A stretch of DNA of 16,690 nt from JBBRLG01 sp038231495 (GCA_038231495.1 JBBRLG010000083.1:1-16690), one strand, 5' to 3'. Counted from the first letter of the stretch, positions 1-8,569 are shown. Notes: generated by a model from the sequence alone, not told the origin. Numbers and translations: made by a program.

Positions 1-171
1 AAGCCTGAAAGCACTGGACCGCATCAATGGTTTTCTGTCCCGATGGGAAAAGGCGCCATGAATATCCGTGAGATCGAACAATTGCTCGGCGGCGAGGCCG
101 AAAGCCTCCTCAAGTACCAGCCGAAGATCAGCAAGGACCGTTTGCACGTCCCCGGCCCGGACTGCCTCGAC
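1..171 (+). repeat. Direct repeat copy A of the fbaB 5' region
   Basis: This stretch aligns without gaps to 8570-8740 at a constant offset of 8569 bases. I count about 10 mismatches in 171 positions (roughly 94% identity). It covers 57 bases of leader plus the first ~38 codons of the aldolase gene. Similarity stops abruptly at about 171-173, some 12 bases before the kinase stop codon. The copy touches the window edge, so it may extend further left. The two copies flank the whole kinase, sigma factor and caspase block in the same orientation. What is seen is the repeat; that it arose by segmental duplication is inferred. Confidence 0.93.
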
Positions 172-173
172 GC
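58..173 (+). pseudogene. Truncated 5' fragment of a class I aldolase gene
   Basis: From ATG 58 the frame encodes an N-terminus starting MNIREIEQLLGGEAESLLKY, nearly identical to the intact aldolase at 8627. After about 38 codons similarity ends and the frame runs into sequence antisense to the kinase 3' end. The active-site lysine and the whole barrel are missing, so the fragment cannot be an enzyme. Of the coding differences from the intact gene, five change the amino acid (S to G, D to E twice, H to Y, F to C) and one is silent. That pattern fits relaxed selection after duplication. The ribosome binding region (AAAAGG before the ATG) is preserved, so a junk peptide could still be made if a promoter lies to the left of the window. 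Confidence 0.85.
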
Positions 174-184
174 GGGGCGACCCT

Positions 185-3100
185 TCAACGGTTCTCGCGG
201 ATTGAGAGCGGCGGCAGGGCGGGTGGCACCGCGACCGGCAGCGGTGCGGGCAAGGGCGACCGGTCCCAATCCAGGCCGAGTTCCCGCAACTGGGTGCGTA
301 ACAACTGAAGGTCCCAGACGTAAAGGTAACCCGTCTCCGCGCAGCGGCCGATCAGCCGGGTGCCGTCCGGCGTGAAACACGCGGGCAGCAGGCGGCTCCG
401 GTCGGGCAGCGAAAGCCGAGCCAGTTCGCGGCCGGTGGCCGGCTCGACGAGCAGCAAGGCACCGCTGTCGGCGGTGAGCGCGAGGACCTGGCCGTCCGCT
501 GAGAAGCACAGCCGCGACTGCACCGCGCAGCGGACGACCGGCCCGGCTTCCCAGGTTCCGACCTTCCAGAGCCGACATTCGCCGCCCTTGCTATCCGTGG
601 CGGCTGCGAGCCAGGCCCGGTCCGGACTGAATAGCGGCCGGCCGGCTTCGGGCAGAAGTTCCCGAAGCAGTGCCGCATTGCTCGTGTTCCAGACCCGGAC
701 CGAACCACGCCAATGACTGCCCGTCGCCGCGTAGCGTCCGTCCGGACTGACAGCGCAGTAGCGAACGTCTTGCTGCGGGACCAGCGGCAGCAACCGCTCC
801 GGTCGATCGAGATGCACGACCAACCCTTCTTCGCGCTCGCCGGGCATCGCGACCACCCGGGCGTCCGCACTGACGCCCCAGATCTCGACGGCCCCATGAT
901 CGACGATTTGTCGTGGCGGCCCCAGCGTGTGCCGGTTGGCGTCCGGCCCTTCGACGGTAAGCGGCCAACTCAGCAAGCCGTCTTCCCCGGTCGTCAATAG
1001 TCCGCCGTCGGCCTCGAACTGAAGGGGCCGCAACTGCCCCGCAGTTGCGGCCGCCAGGCGGCCCGCCTCGGTCTGGCGCAACAGGTCGATGAGTACGGTG
1101 CCGCGTGCCGTCGTCCCGGCGAGGACGCGGCTATCGGCACGGACGGCGAACGGCTCTTGCACCACCTCGCCGCCGTCCGTCTCCGTCCGGCCCAGCGCGA
1201 TCCGCGTCAGCTCTCGGCCGCGGCTCACGTGCAGCAGCTGAATTCGGTCGCCTTGAATCCCCGCGCCGAGCCAGCGGTCCTCCGGGCCGAAGCGCAAATT
1301 TGTAAACATCGGCAGCGGCGTGTCAAATACCGGCGACCCGGTCCGCAGGTCCCACAGGCGGAGGATGTTACCCCAGTCGGTACTCGCCAGCAGATCACCG
1401 GCCCGGTTCACGGCGCAGACCAGGCCATGGGACCGGTGGCCCTTGAGCGGCGGCAAGACATCCTCGAACGTGCCGGCGTCGAGCAGGTGAATGGTCAGGT
1501 CGCCAGCCGGGACGGCCAGCAGGTTGCCCGTGGGATGCCACGCGGCCATGCCGGCCCCCGGCAGCACCCGGTCTTGCAGCACCTGCCCCTTTTTGAAGTC
1601 GATCGTGCGGATGCCGGCGGTCGAGGTAACGACCAATACGTGCGGCAGCCGGGGATGGAACGAGACGAAGGTTCCCGTTGCCAGAGTCGGTGGAATTTCT
1701 TGCTCCAAGCCCCCGGAGGCGGGGTCGTGGAGGCGAATGCGGCCGTCGGCAACGGCGATCGCGAGCAGCCGACCGTCCGGCCGGAACGACGCGCACGAGA
1801 TGTCCTCTTCAACGTGAAGCACGGCCACCGGTTCGGCGCCGCCCTCTAATCGCCACAGTTTCAACTCGGTGCGATTCCCTTTCTCGTAGCGGTGACCGAG
1901 GAAGCAGCCGTCGGGGCTGAAGATTAACCCGCAATACGCAGGCACTTTACCCAGGCTCGGTAGTAGGGCCACCTCGGCGCAGTCCTCTACCCGCCGCACC
2001 CGGACCACGCCGTTGGCGTCGGCGCAGGCGTAGCGGGTGAACGCCGCGTCGAACTCGACGAAGGCCGGCGTGCCCGATGTCCCGTCCAACTCCCGATCAA
2101 CCTCCACGTCGGGAAGGCAGAGGCAGGCGAGCGTCTCGGTGCGCAGGTCCAGCACGCGGCGGCGCTCGGCGCCGGGCAACTCCAGTGCCTTGCGCGCCAC
2201 GCGCAGCCCATCGACGCGCTGGCCGCGCCTGCCCGCAAGAGCACTAGAGTGCATCGTCGCGAGGTACGCCTGCCACGTCTCGTCCTGGGCTTGCAGTTCC
2301 AGCCGTTCCGCCTTCGTCAGCGCGTGGCCGAGGTCGGTGTTCGCCTGCCTCAGTTCCGCGTTCTTCGTCAGGGTGACGCTGAGAACGAGGGCCAGCAACA
2401 AGGCCACGACCGCCAACAGCGAGGCAATCGCGGGATGCCGGCGTACGCCGCGCCAGGCCCGCGCCAACGCGGTCGTCCGCCGGCCGCGGATCGGTTCGCC
2501 GGCCAGCCAGCGTTCGAGGTCGTCGGCCAACGCGGCCGCGGAGCCGCCGTAGCGGCGCTGCGGCTCCTTCGCCAGGCAGGTCAGGCAGACCGTCTCCAAG
2601 TCGCGGTCCACCCTCGCGCGGAGCTTGCCGGGCGGGATCGGGTCGTTGTAGCGCACGCGCAACAGGACGTCGAGCGCGGTCGCGCCCTGGAATGGCGGGC
2701 GGCCAGCGAGGATTTCGTAGAGGACGGAACCAAGACCGTAGACGTCGGTCGCCGTGGTCACCTCCCGGTTTTCGCCGCCGGCTTGCTCGGGCGCCATGTA
2801 GCTCGGCGTGCCGAGAATCGCCCCGGAATGCGTCAGTTCACTCGCCCCGCCGACGGGCCGCGCCAGGCCGAAGTCAATAATCTGCGGCTCGCCGCGCCCG
2901 TCCACCAGGACGTTGGCCGGCTTCAGGTCGCGGTGCAGGAGGCCGTGTTGGTGTGCGAAGTGCACGGCACGGGCGACGGCGGCCAGCAGCCGTACCCACT
3001 CGCGCAGGGGCACTGCCGACCCGCGGGCCAGTCTTTGGGCCAGGCTGCCGCCGTCGATCAATTTCATGGTGAAATAATGGCGGCCCGCGTGCTCGCCGAC

Positions 3101-3664
3101 CTCGTAAATGGGCACGATGTTGGGATGGTCGAGGCGGCCGGCGTTTTCCGCTTCGGTGCGGAACCGGCGGACTTCGCGCGCCGTGGCCGGTTGGCCCGTC
3201 AGGATCATTTTGAGGGCGACGACGCGGTTGAGTCGGCCGTCGCGCGCCCGGTACACGACGCCCATGCCGCCGCGGCCGATCTCGTGCAGTAGCTCGTAGC
3301 CGGCGATGAGGGGGGGCGCTCCCGCACCGGAGGCCGCGGCCGCCGGGCCGCAACCCCTTGCCCCGCCCGGCTCCGGCTCGTCGTCGAAAGACACGGTCCG
3401 TGGGTCGAATTCGGTGTCGGGAAAGCGAATGCGGTAGTCCGCCGGCGCGCACGGCTCGCCGGCGTTCTGGCGGTAGTGGACGTCGAGCAGGATGAGTTCG
3501 CGCAACAGGGCGGCACGGTCCGGCTCGACCCAGCCGGCCAGGTACTCTTCGATTGCCGGTCGTCCGGATTGCCACGCAATCTCGAAGCGGTTGCACGCGC
3601 GGTCCACCCGTCGCGCCAGGGCCGTGTCCGGCGGGTCCTGGCCCTCGCGATTCTGTTCGCTCAT
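185..3664 (-). CDS. Membrane Ser/Thr protein kinase with C-terminal WD40 propeller
   Basis: A 1159-aa Hanks-type receptor kinase. After an N-terminal ~120 residues, probably a linker, the kinase domain spans about 123-390. It has the glycine loop GRGGMGVVY (130-138), the ATP-site lysine in VALK (152), catalytic HRDLKPAN (Asp246), DFG (Asp264-Gly266) and GTPSYMAPEQAG at the activation end. All key residues are present, so activity is expected. One hydrophobic helix (about 412-433) follows, then a coiled stretch and WD40-like repeats from about 500 to the end. The propeller is probably outside the cytoplasmic membrane and the kinase inside. I chose the ATG at 3664 because it overlaps the sigma-factor stop (ATGA). 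An upstream extension to 4000 would overlap the sigma gene out of frame. The C-terminus ends about 12 bases from the aldolase-fragment breakpoint, so the last few residues may have been altered by rearrangement. Confidence 0.95.
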   Translation of the reverse strand: MSEQNREGQDPPDTALARRVDRACNRFEIAWQSGRPAIEEYLAGWVEPDRAALLRELILLDVHYRQNAGEPCAPADYRIRFPDTEFDPRTVSFDDEPEPGGARGCGPAAAASGAGAPPLIAGYELLHEIGRGGMGVVYRARDGRLNRVVALKMILTGQPATAREVRRFRTEAENAGRLDHPNIVPIYEVGEHAGRHYFTMKLIDGGSLAQRLARGSAVPLREWVRLLAAVARAVHFAHQHGLLHRDLKPANVLVDGRGEPQIIDFGLARPVGGASELTHSGAILGTPSYMAPEQAGGENREVTTATDVYGLGSVLYEILAGRPPFQGATALDVLLRVRYNDPIPPGKLRARVDRDLETVCLTCLAKEPQRRYGGSAAALADDLERWLAGEPIRGRRTTALARAWRGVRRHPAIASLLAVVALLLALVLSVTLTKNAELRQANTDLGHALTKAERLELQAQDETWQAYLATMHSSALAGRRGQRVDGLRVARKALELPGAERRRVLDLRTETLACLCLPDVEVDRELDGTSGTPAFVEFDAAFTRYACADANGVVRVRRVEDCAEVALLPSLGKVPAYCGLIFSPDGCFLGHRYEKGNRTELKLWRLEGGAEPVAVLHVEEDISCASFRPDGRLLAIAVADGRIRLHDPASGGLEQEIPPTLATGTFVSFHPRLPHVLVVTSTAGIRTIDFKKGQVLQDRVLPGAGMAAWHPTGNLLAVPAGDLTIHLLDAGTFEDVLPPLKGHRSHGLVCAVNRAGDLLASTDWGNILRLWDLRTGSPVFDTPLPMFTNLRFGPEDRWLGAGIQGDRIQLLHVSRGRELTRIALGRTETDGGEVVQEPFAVRADSRVLAGTTARGTVLIDLLRQTEAGRLAAATAGQLRPLQFEADGGLLTTGEDGLLSWPLTVEGPDANRHTLGPPRQIVDHGAVEIWGVSADARVVAMPGEREEGLVVHLDRPERLLPLVPQQDVRYCAVSPDGRYAATGSHWRGSVRVWNTSNAALLRELLPEAGRPLFSPDRAWLAAATDSKGGECRLWKVGTWEAGPVVRCAVQSRLCFSADGQVLALTADSGALLLVEPATGRELARLSLPDRSRLLPACFTPDGTRLIGRCAETGYLYVWDLQLLRTQLRELGLDWDRSPLPAPLPVAVPPALPPLSIRENR

Positions 3665-4239
3665 GAACCCGGCTCCATTTCCCAGACGTTGCGGATCAGC
3701 CGCAGTTTGCGCTTGATCGACCGCGGCGCGTAGCCCAGCCGGTCGGCAATCTCTTTGACGGTGTAGCCCTCCATGCGCAGCAGGGCGACGGCTTCCAGTT
3801 CGCGGTCGCCCAGGCGGCGCAAGAGGCACTGGCACTCCTCGGCGACCTGCGCGGCAAAGTCCGGCGTCGGTTCGCGGCTGAGCAGTTCTGCCAGGTCCAC
3901 GGCCCCGACCGCCCGGTCCGCCCCGCCGCGCTTCTGGGCACGCTCGTCGCGGACGAGGCGCGCCGCCTTCCGCGCCGTGATGACGACCAGCAGCCGCCAA
4001 AGTCCGTCCCGGTCGAGCAGCTCCGGGAACCGCCCGTGTTGGGCGTTGCGACAGAAGCTAGCGAACGCGCTGAGGGCAACGTCCTCCGCGTCGGCGGCCC
4101 CGCCGGGGGCGCGCTGCAGCTTCAGGCGGGCCAACTCGATCAACCGCGGGAAGTACAGTTCCCAAAGGCGCTGGACCGAGGCGGCATCGCCCCCCTTCAG
4201 TTGGTCCAGCCAGTGCGATACCGGGCCGTCGGACGACAT
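3661..4239 (-). CDS. ECF-type RNA polymerase sigma factor
   Basis: A 192-aa sigma-70 family protein of the planctomycete ECF type. It begins MSSDGPVSHWLDQLKGGD. Region 2 covers about 20-90, including a WRLLVVITARKAARLVRDE segment like the core-binding and -10 recognition helices. Region 4 lies at the C-terminus, with the helix-turn-helix around EGYTVKEIADRLGYAPRSIK. No membrane segment or anti-sigma gene is present. The partner is instead the kinase, whose start overlaps the sigma stop by four bases, so the two are translationally coupled. In planctomycetes such sigma factors are often encoded beside receptor kinases, which suggests control by phosphorylation; that is inference here. The start at 4239 has a GGAG about 11 bases upstream. 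An earlier in-frame ATG at 4317 is less likely because family similarity begins at MSSDG. Confidence 0.93.
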   Translation of the reverse strand: MSSDGPVSHWLDQLKGGDAASVQRLWELYFPRLIELARLKLQRAPGGAADAEDVALSAFASFCRNAQHGRFPELLDRDGLWRLLVVITARKAARLVRDERAQKRGGADRAVGAVDLAELLSREPTPDFAAQVAEECQCLLRRLGDRELEAVALLRMEGYTVKEIADRLGYAPRSIKRKLRLIRNVWEMEPGS

Positions 4240-4545
4240 GGACTCTATTCTCCGGGAACCAAGAACCACCCACGAGTCGTGGCTGATTGTACCGCAGGTT
4301 CTCCGGAATAGTAGCACGCGTCATCCAAGGAATCATGCCGGAAAGCGTTCGTCGGGGGACGGGGCTGCACCATTTCTAAAAAAAGTTTCCGTGCGCGTCC
4401 CCTGCCGCGCCGCGTTCGGCATCCTATGGTAGGGAACCCGACCGCCGGCACCCGCCGTCTCGAACCGCGACGCCCGCCGGCGCCGGGCGGTGCGGTTGTG
4501 GAAGTTACGGAGTGTGACAATCTTTAGACCATGGGGAGTATTTTC
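4240..4545. promoter_or_regulatory. Divergent control region between sigma factor and secreted protein
   Basis: This 306-base gap has no credible gene and must hold the promoters of both divergent units. On the plus strand, GGAACC (4433-4438) is followed 17 bases later by CGTCT (4456-4460), the layout of many ECF promoters. Nearer the gene, TGTGACAAT (4513-4521) resembles an extended -10 element. On the minus strand, TACAAT (complement of 4286-4291) lies about 47 bases ahead of the sigma start but lacks a convincing -35. An A-rich run (4378-4386) sits in the middle. These assignments are motif reading only. Autoregulation of the operon and the divergent gene by the encoded sigma factor is possible but not shown. 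Confidence 0.35.
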
Positions 4546-5271
4546 ATGACGCGGAAATTGCAGAGCGTGGGATGGTTGCTGCTGGTCGCTTGCGCGCTCC
4601 TTGGCGCAATCCCGGCACCGGGCGCAGAAGACAAAAAAGACGACGAGAAGTTCGCGGACGAGGTGATCGCGGATACGATGGCGGCTTACCGGATGGCGGA
4701 ATTCGGCCGCAACGCCAAGACGCCGTCGCCCGAGGCGCTGGTGGCCGCCGGCAGCCTGTTGCGTTCCCTCAAGGGCGCCAAGCTCACCAAGATCGCCGAG
4801 AAACCGACCGACGCGGACGGCAAGGCCGCCGCTGGCGAGGATCAGGCGACTCAGAATTACGAGGAGCAGGCTAACGAATTGTTCGATGAGGCCATTGCGC
4901 TGGCGACGAAGCAGGGACAGGACAAGACCATCACCGAGCTAATCAAGATCGCCAAGGCACGCCAGTACCGCGCCGTCCTCGGCGGGCCGAAGACGATCAA
5001 TCGCACGATCGGGCCGAACGGGTGGGCGGTCTACAACATGGAGTTCGAGCCGCACAAGAGAGGGACGTTCGGCTTTCGCGCGTCCTTTCCAATGAAAATC
5101 ACAGTCGTCCGTTCGGACAATTCCGTCGTGATCGCCGACGGAGTGACGGCCAACGACTGCGCTTCTCACGTCTTCGGGGGTTTGACGGCCGGACATCAGT
5201 CGGTCCCCGTCACTATTCGGGTCCAGAACCTGTCCAAGCAGGCCGGCACGTTTACGCTGCTGGTCAACTGA
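4546..5271 (+). CDS. Secreted hypothetical protein with C-terminal beta-rich domain
   Basis: A 241-aa protein I do not recognise. It has a signal peptide (MTRK, then a hydrophobic core about 9-24, with a likely cut near APGA). An Asp/Lys/Glu-rich helical stretch follows (about 25-135). The C-terminal ~100 residues, from NRTIGPNGWAVYNMEFEPH to LLVN, look like a small beta-sandwich similar in feel to PPC-type domains of secreted proteins; that is a guess from pattern. I prefer the ATG at 4546 over 4531 because GGGGAG at 4533-4538 is an ideal ribosome site seven bases before it. The gene is divergent from the sigma-kinase operon and just upstream of the secreted WD40-caspase. It could be a periplasmic partner of either, but no function is assigned. 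Confidence 0.85.
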   Translation: MTRKLQSVGWLLLVACALLGAIPAPGAEDKKDDEKFADEVIADTMAAYRMAEFGRNAKTPSPEALVAAGSLLRSLKGAKLTKIAEKPTDADGKAAAGEDQATQNYEEQANELFDEAIALATKQGQDKTITELIKIAKARQYRAVLGGPKTINRTIGPNGWAVYNMEFEPHKRGTFGFRASFPMKITVVRSDNSVVIADGVTANDCASHVFGGLTAGHQSVPVTIRVQNLSKQAGTFTLLVN

Positions 5272-5287
5272 AGCTACCGCTTTTTGA

Positions 5288-5328
5288 GCCGCCGGGCCGG
5301 TCGGGTGACCGGCCCGGCGGCCATTTTC
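5288..5328 (+). terminator. Strong hairpin with U-run ahead of the caspase gene
   Basis: A perfect 15-bp GC-rich stem (arms 5288-5302 and 5307-5321) with a four-base loop (GGGT) is followed by CATTTTC. This fits a Rho-independent terminator for the secreted-protein gene. It sits only about 15-20 bases before the caspase start and just ahead of its ribosome site. The caspase must therefore be transcribed through it by readthrough, or from a promoter inside the upstream gene. Confidence 0.7.
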
Positions 5329-5342
5329 TACGAGGTGACGCC

Positions 5343-8327
5343 ATGCGCTGCTTTCAACTCGCACTCCTGACCCTCAGTCTCGCTTTCCTAAGCCGCGCTG
5401 GGGCGGCGGACGACGGTGCCGCGCTGCTCGTCCTGGACAACGGCGCGCACCGGGGTCGCGTCGTCGCTACTCACTTCACGCCGGACGGCAAGCGCCTGAT
5501 TTCCGCCGGCGTCGATAACACCGTGCAGGTCCGCAACCTCGAGTCGGGCCTGCGCGAAAAGCTGCTGCGGCCGCCACTTCAGGGGAGTGAGAACTTTATC
5601 AGTACGGCGGCGCTGTCGCCCGACGGCAAGGTCGTCGCCGTCGCCGGGCTGACGGTGCGCGACGGCACCAAGTCCAGCTCGCCGGTCTACCTCTTCGACT
5701 GGGCGGCCGAGAAGGTTATCGCAGTCCTTAGGGGCGGCGAAGCCCGCATCCTCGCGGTGGCGTTCGCGCCGGACGGCAAGGGTCTGGCAGCGGCCGACCA
5801 GGCCGGGCACGTCGTCGTCTGGAAGCTCAGCCAGCCGGACAAGCCCGAACTCCAGTGGAAGGCGCACGGCGTGGCGATCAACGGGATCGTCTACGCGCCG
5901 GACGGCACCTCCCTGGCCACCGCGTCCGACGACCGCACCGCCCGCATCTGGGACGCCGCGACAGGCAAGCCAGGCCCCACGCTCGAGCACGCGGTCAACG
6001 AGCGGGCCGGTGCCGGCATGGTCGAAGCGCTGGCCTGGAGTCCCGACGGCAAGCTCCTCGCCACCTCCAGCTTCGGCAGCGTGCGGCTCTGGACTCCCGA
6101 CGGCAAGGAGCGCGAGTGGAAGCCCGTCTTCAATCGCAAGTACGGGTTCCGCACGGTGGCGTTTACCAAAAAGTCCGACGCCCTGTTCCTCAACGGCGGC
6201 GACCGCGCTTATTGCTATATTGCGGTCCAGGACCTCGCGACCGCAAAGCCGCGCGTCCAGTTCGCCGACGTGAACTTGATAAAATCGCCCCTGCGCAACC
6301 AGCCGGGTTCGAGCGCCGGCGCGCTCGCCCCGGACGAGACAACGGCCGCCTCGACCGGCGGCCCGGACCACGCGCTTTACGTCTGGTCCACCGCGGAGCC
6401 ACTCAAGGGTTTTCAGCGCTTCGGCGGCCGCGACCGCCCGGTCGAATACGACGGCGGCGCCTTCGCGACGGACGACAAAACCCTGCTCTGGCGCACGACC
6501 AAATCCGACGCCTGGGAGTACGGCTTCGACCTCGCCCAACTCACCCTCCTGAAAGCGCCGGACGCCAAACCCCAACCGCAGAATGACAAGGCCGGCACAA
6601 ATCTCGTCAAGAAGTTCAACGCGGGCGAATTGATGCTCTACAACGGCGACAAGGCCGCGGTGAGGTTCGGCATAAATATCAAGGAGGAGATGCGCGGGAC
6701 GATTACCGGCTGGACCGTGTTGCCCAACGACCTGCTCGCCGTCGGCACCACCCTCGGCTATTTGCTGTTATTTAACACCGACCCGGCCGGCGGCAACCCC
6801 AACCAAAACCGGCAGCCACTCAAGGTGCTGAAGGCGCACGGCAGTTCCGTGCGGGTCGTGAAGCCGTCGCACGACGGTCGCTACCTGCTCACTGCCGACG
6901 ACGACGAGCCGGTCCTCCGCGCCTGGAAGATCGAAGGCAAGGGCAAGGAGGTCGCTTGCCGTCCCTTGCTGTCCGTTCTGGTCTCCGGGCCCGATTGGGT
7001 GGCGTGGACGCCCGAGGGCTACTTCGCCGCCACGCCGGAAGGCGAGCGCTTCATGGGCTGGGTCGTGAGCAACGGCCCCGACCACGCGGGCACGTACCAG
7101 CCCGCCGAGCGTTTCCGCGCACGGCTGTACCGCCCTGACGTCATCAAACTGGTGCTGGAAAAGGGCGGTACCGCGGAGGCGTTGGAGGCCGCCAACAGCA
7201 CCTTGAAAAAAGAGGGCGTCGCGGTGAAGGAAGGCGTCGCCGTGGTGGACAAGCTGTTGCCGCCGACGGTGAAGCTGACCGTCGTGGACGCCAGCAAGCT
7301 GCCGGTCGTGACGCTGAGGGCCGAGGCCGCGGCCGGGGCGAGCGATCAACCGCTCAAGTCCCTGCGCCTCATGGTGGACGGCCGGCCGTTCGCGGACCCC
7401 AAGACGCGGGCCGCCTACGAAACCGGCAAGGCCAAGGACGTGCTGGAGTGGACCGTGTCGCTGCCGCCCGGCAAGCACAAGCTCAACGTGCTCGCCCGCT
7501 CCGAGGACACCTCCGCCTTCTCGAAAGAAATTGAGGTGGACACCCGCGCCGCGGCCGACAAGCCGCAGTTGCACGTCCTCACCATCGGCATCGACCAATA
7601 CGAGGACAAGGACCTGAACCTCGCCTGCGCGGTCAACGACGCGACGCTGCTGGCCGACGCGTTCAAGAAGTCGTGCAGCGGCCCGCTGTTCGACGAAGTG
7701 CGCTCGCAAACCCTGACCAACGAGCGGGCGACGCGCCCCGCGATCCTCGCCGCCCTGAAGGCGTTGCGCGGCGAAACCCAGAAGTCGGTGAAGCCGAACG
7801 ACCTGTTCGTCATTTTCTTCGCCTGCCACGGGGCAAAGCAGAAGGACCAGTTCTACCTACTGACGCACGAGGCCAAGGTCAACGACCTGGCCGGCACGGC
7901 CCTTTCCGGTAAGGAGTTGAACGAAGTGCTGTCGGACTTCCCGTGCCAGGTGCTGCTCATCATGGACGCTTGCCACTCGTCCGGCTTCGGCGGCGGCGGC
8001 AAGCTGGCGGGCAAGGGCCTGAAGCCGGGCACGGACGACGCGGCCCGCGCCTCCACCGAGGCGGAGGTCGGCATCGCAGTAATGTGTTCGGCGATGGGGT
8101 ACGAGAAGGCGGCCGAGAAGGACGGCAACGGCCTGTTCACCAAGGCGCTGGTGGAGGCCCTGACGACGAAGGACGTGCCGTTCAACCGCGCCAACCGCAA
8201 GCAATACTTGCACCACCTGCAGGCCCACGTCTTCGACTGGGTGACGGCGGAGAGCAAGGACCAGCAGCACCCATTCCTGCACCTGCCATGGGTGATGGAG
8301 TCCGTGCCGGTGCGGGTGCTGCCCTAA
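5343..8327 (+). CDS. Secreted WD40-repeat protein with caspase-like (C14) protease domain
   Basis: A 994-aa fusion. A signal peptide (MRCFQLALLTLSLAFLSRAG, cut near AGA-A) is followed by WD40 repeats over about 40-690, with recurring SPDGK and DRTARIWDAATG-type motifs. A linker region (about 690-735) leads to a C14 caspase/metacaspase domain from about 740 to the end. The catalytic dyad is visible: His829 in FFACHGAK and Cys877 in MDACHSSG. Caspase-like enzymes of this clan cut after acidic or basic residues; the substrate here is unknown. The start at 5343 has AGGTGA directly upstream and begins the signal peptide; the frame is open further upstream only by overlap with the previous gene. 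A small internal duplication (EGVAVKEGVAV) lies near 625-635. Export places the protease outside the cytoplasm, on the same side as the kinase propeller. Confidence 0.94.
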   Translation: MRCFQLALLTLSLAFLSRAGAADDGAALLVLDNGAHRGRVVATHFTPDGKRLISAGVDNTVQVRNLESGLREKLLRPPLQGSENFISTAALSPDGKVVAVAGLTVRDGTKSSSPVYLFDWAAEKVIAVLRGGEARILAVAFAPDGKGLAAADQAGHVVVWKLSQPDKPELQWKAHGVAINGIVYAPDGTSLATASDDRTARIWDAATGKPGPTLEHAVNERAGAGMVEALAWSPDGKLLATSSFGSVRLWTPDGKEREWKPVFNRKYGFRTVAFTKKSDALFLNGGDRAYCYIAVQDLATAKPRVQFADVNLIKSPLRNQPGSSAGALAPDETTAASTGGPDHALYVWSTAEPLKGFQRFGGRDRPVEYDGGAFATDDKTLLWRTTKSDAWEYGFDLAQLTLLKAPDAKPQPQNDKAGTNLVKKFNAGELMLYNGDKAAVRFGINIKEEMRGTITGWTVLPNDLLAVGTTLGYLLLFNTDPAGGNPNQNRQPLKVLKAHGSSVRVVKPSHDGRYLLTADDDEPVLRAWKIEGKGKEVACRPLLSVLVSGPDWVAWTPEGYFAATPEGERFMGWVVSNGPDHAGTYQPAERFRARLYRPDVIKLVLEKGGTAEALEAANSTLKKEGVAVKEGVAVVDKLLPPTVKLTVVDASKLPVVTLRAEAAAGASDQPLKSLRLMVDGRPFADPKTRAAYETGKAKDVLEWTVSLPPGKHKLNVLARSEDTSAFSKEIEVDTRAAADKPQLHVLTIGIDQYEDKDLNLACAVNDATLLADAFKKSCSGPLFDEVRSQTLTNERATRPAILAALKALRGETQKSVKPNDLFVIFFACHGAKQKDQFYLLTHEAKVNDLAGTALSGKELNEVLSDFPCQVLLIMDACHSSGFGGGGKLAGKGLKPGTDDAARASTEAEVGIAVMCSAMGYEKAAEKDGNGLFTKALVEALTTKDVPFNRANRKQYLHHLQAHVFDWVTAESKDQQHPFLHLPWVMESVPVRVLP

Positions 8328-8349
8328 AGCATTGTCCCTTGTTGATCGT

Positions 8350-8383
8350 AGGGACGGACGGCTCTCCGGTGAGCCGTCCGTCT
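8350..8383 (+). terminator. Hairpin after the caspase gene
   Basis: A 12-bp perfect stem (GACGGACGGCTC at 8352-8363 with its complement at 8370-8381), extendable by two pairs, has a six-base loop and lies 22 bases after the caspase stop. No real T-run follows (CTCCATTCC), so it may end transcription inefficiently, or protect the 3' end of the message. Confidence 0.5.
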
Positions 8384-8462
8384 CCATTCCTCCAAGTCCA
8401 GTCGTCCTTCAAACCGATTGTCTGTCGCCACGTCGAAGGCGCCCTGACCGCAATTCACATTC

Positions 8463-8530
8463 GTGCCCGGCACGCGACCGGTGGCGGGACGCGGGGTTCC
8501 TCCTCGCGCTTCGGCGGCGGTGCCGGGCAC
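8463..8530. repeat. GTGCCCGGCA inverted repeat
   Basis: GTGCCCGGCA (8463-8472) recurs as a perfect complement at 8521-8530, with 48 GC-rich bases between. The interval between caspase and fbaB (8328-8626) has no credible gene. Besides this element it holds the hairpin at 8350 and the fbaB promoter. It may be a dispersed repeat or a structured RNA; the sequence alone does not decide. Confidence 0.4.
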
Positions 8531-8540
8531 CGACCACTCC

Positions 8541-8568
8541 TTGCACGCGTCTTTCCGCGGCATACAAT
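8541..8568 (+). promoter_or_regulatory. Candidate sigma-70 promoter of fbaB
   Basis: TTGCAC (8541-8546) and TACAAT (8563-8568) are 16 bases apart. The -10 matches consensus at five of six positions; the -35 only at three. Transcription would begin near 8575 with a leader of about 50 bases. The repeat copy at 8570 starts just after the -10, and the matching place in copy A lies outside the window. Confidence 0.45.
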
Positions 8569-8569
8569 C

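Noticed and set aside
2249..3292. Open frame on the plus strand opposite the kinase, and similar frames opposite the caspase (5388-6575, 6768-7829)
   Set aside because: They are low-complexity Arg/Ala/Gly-rich translations lying antisense to confirmed domains.
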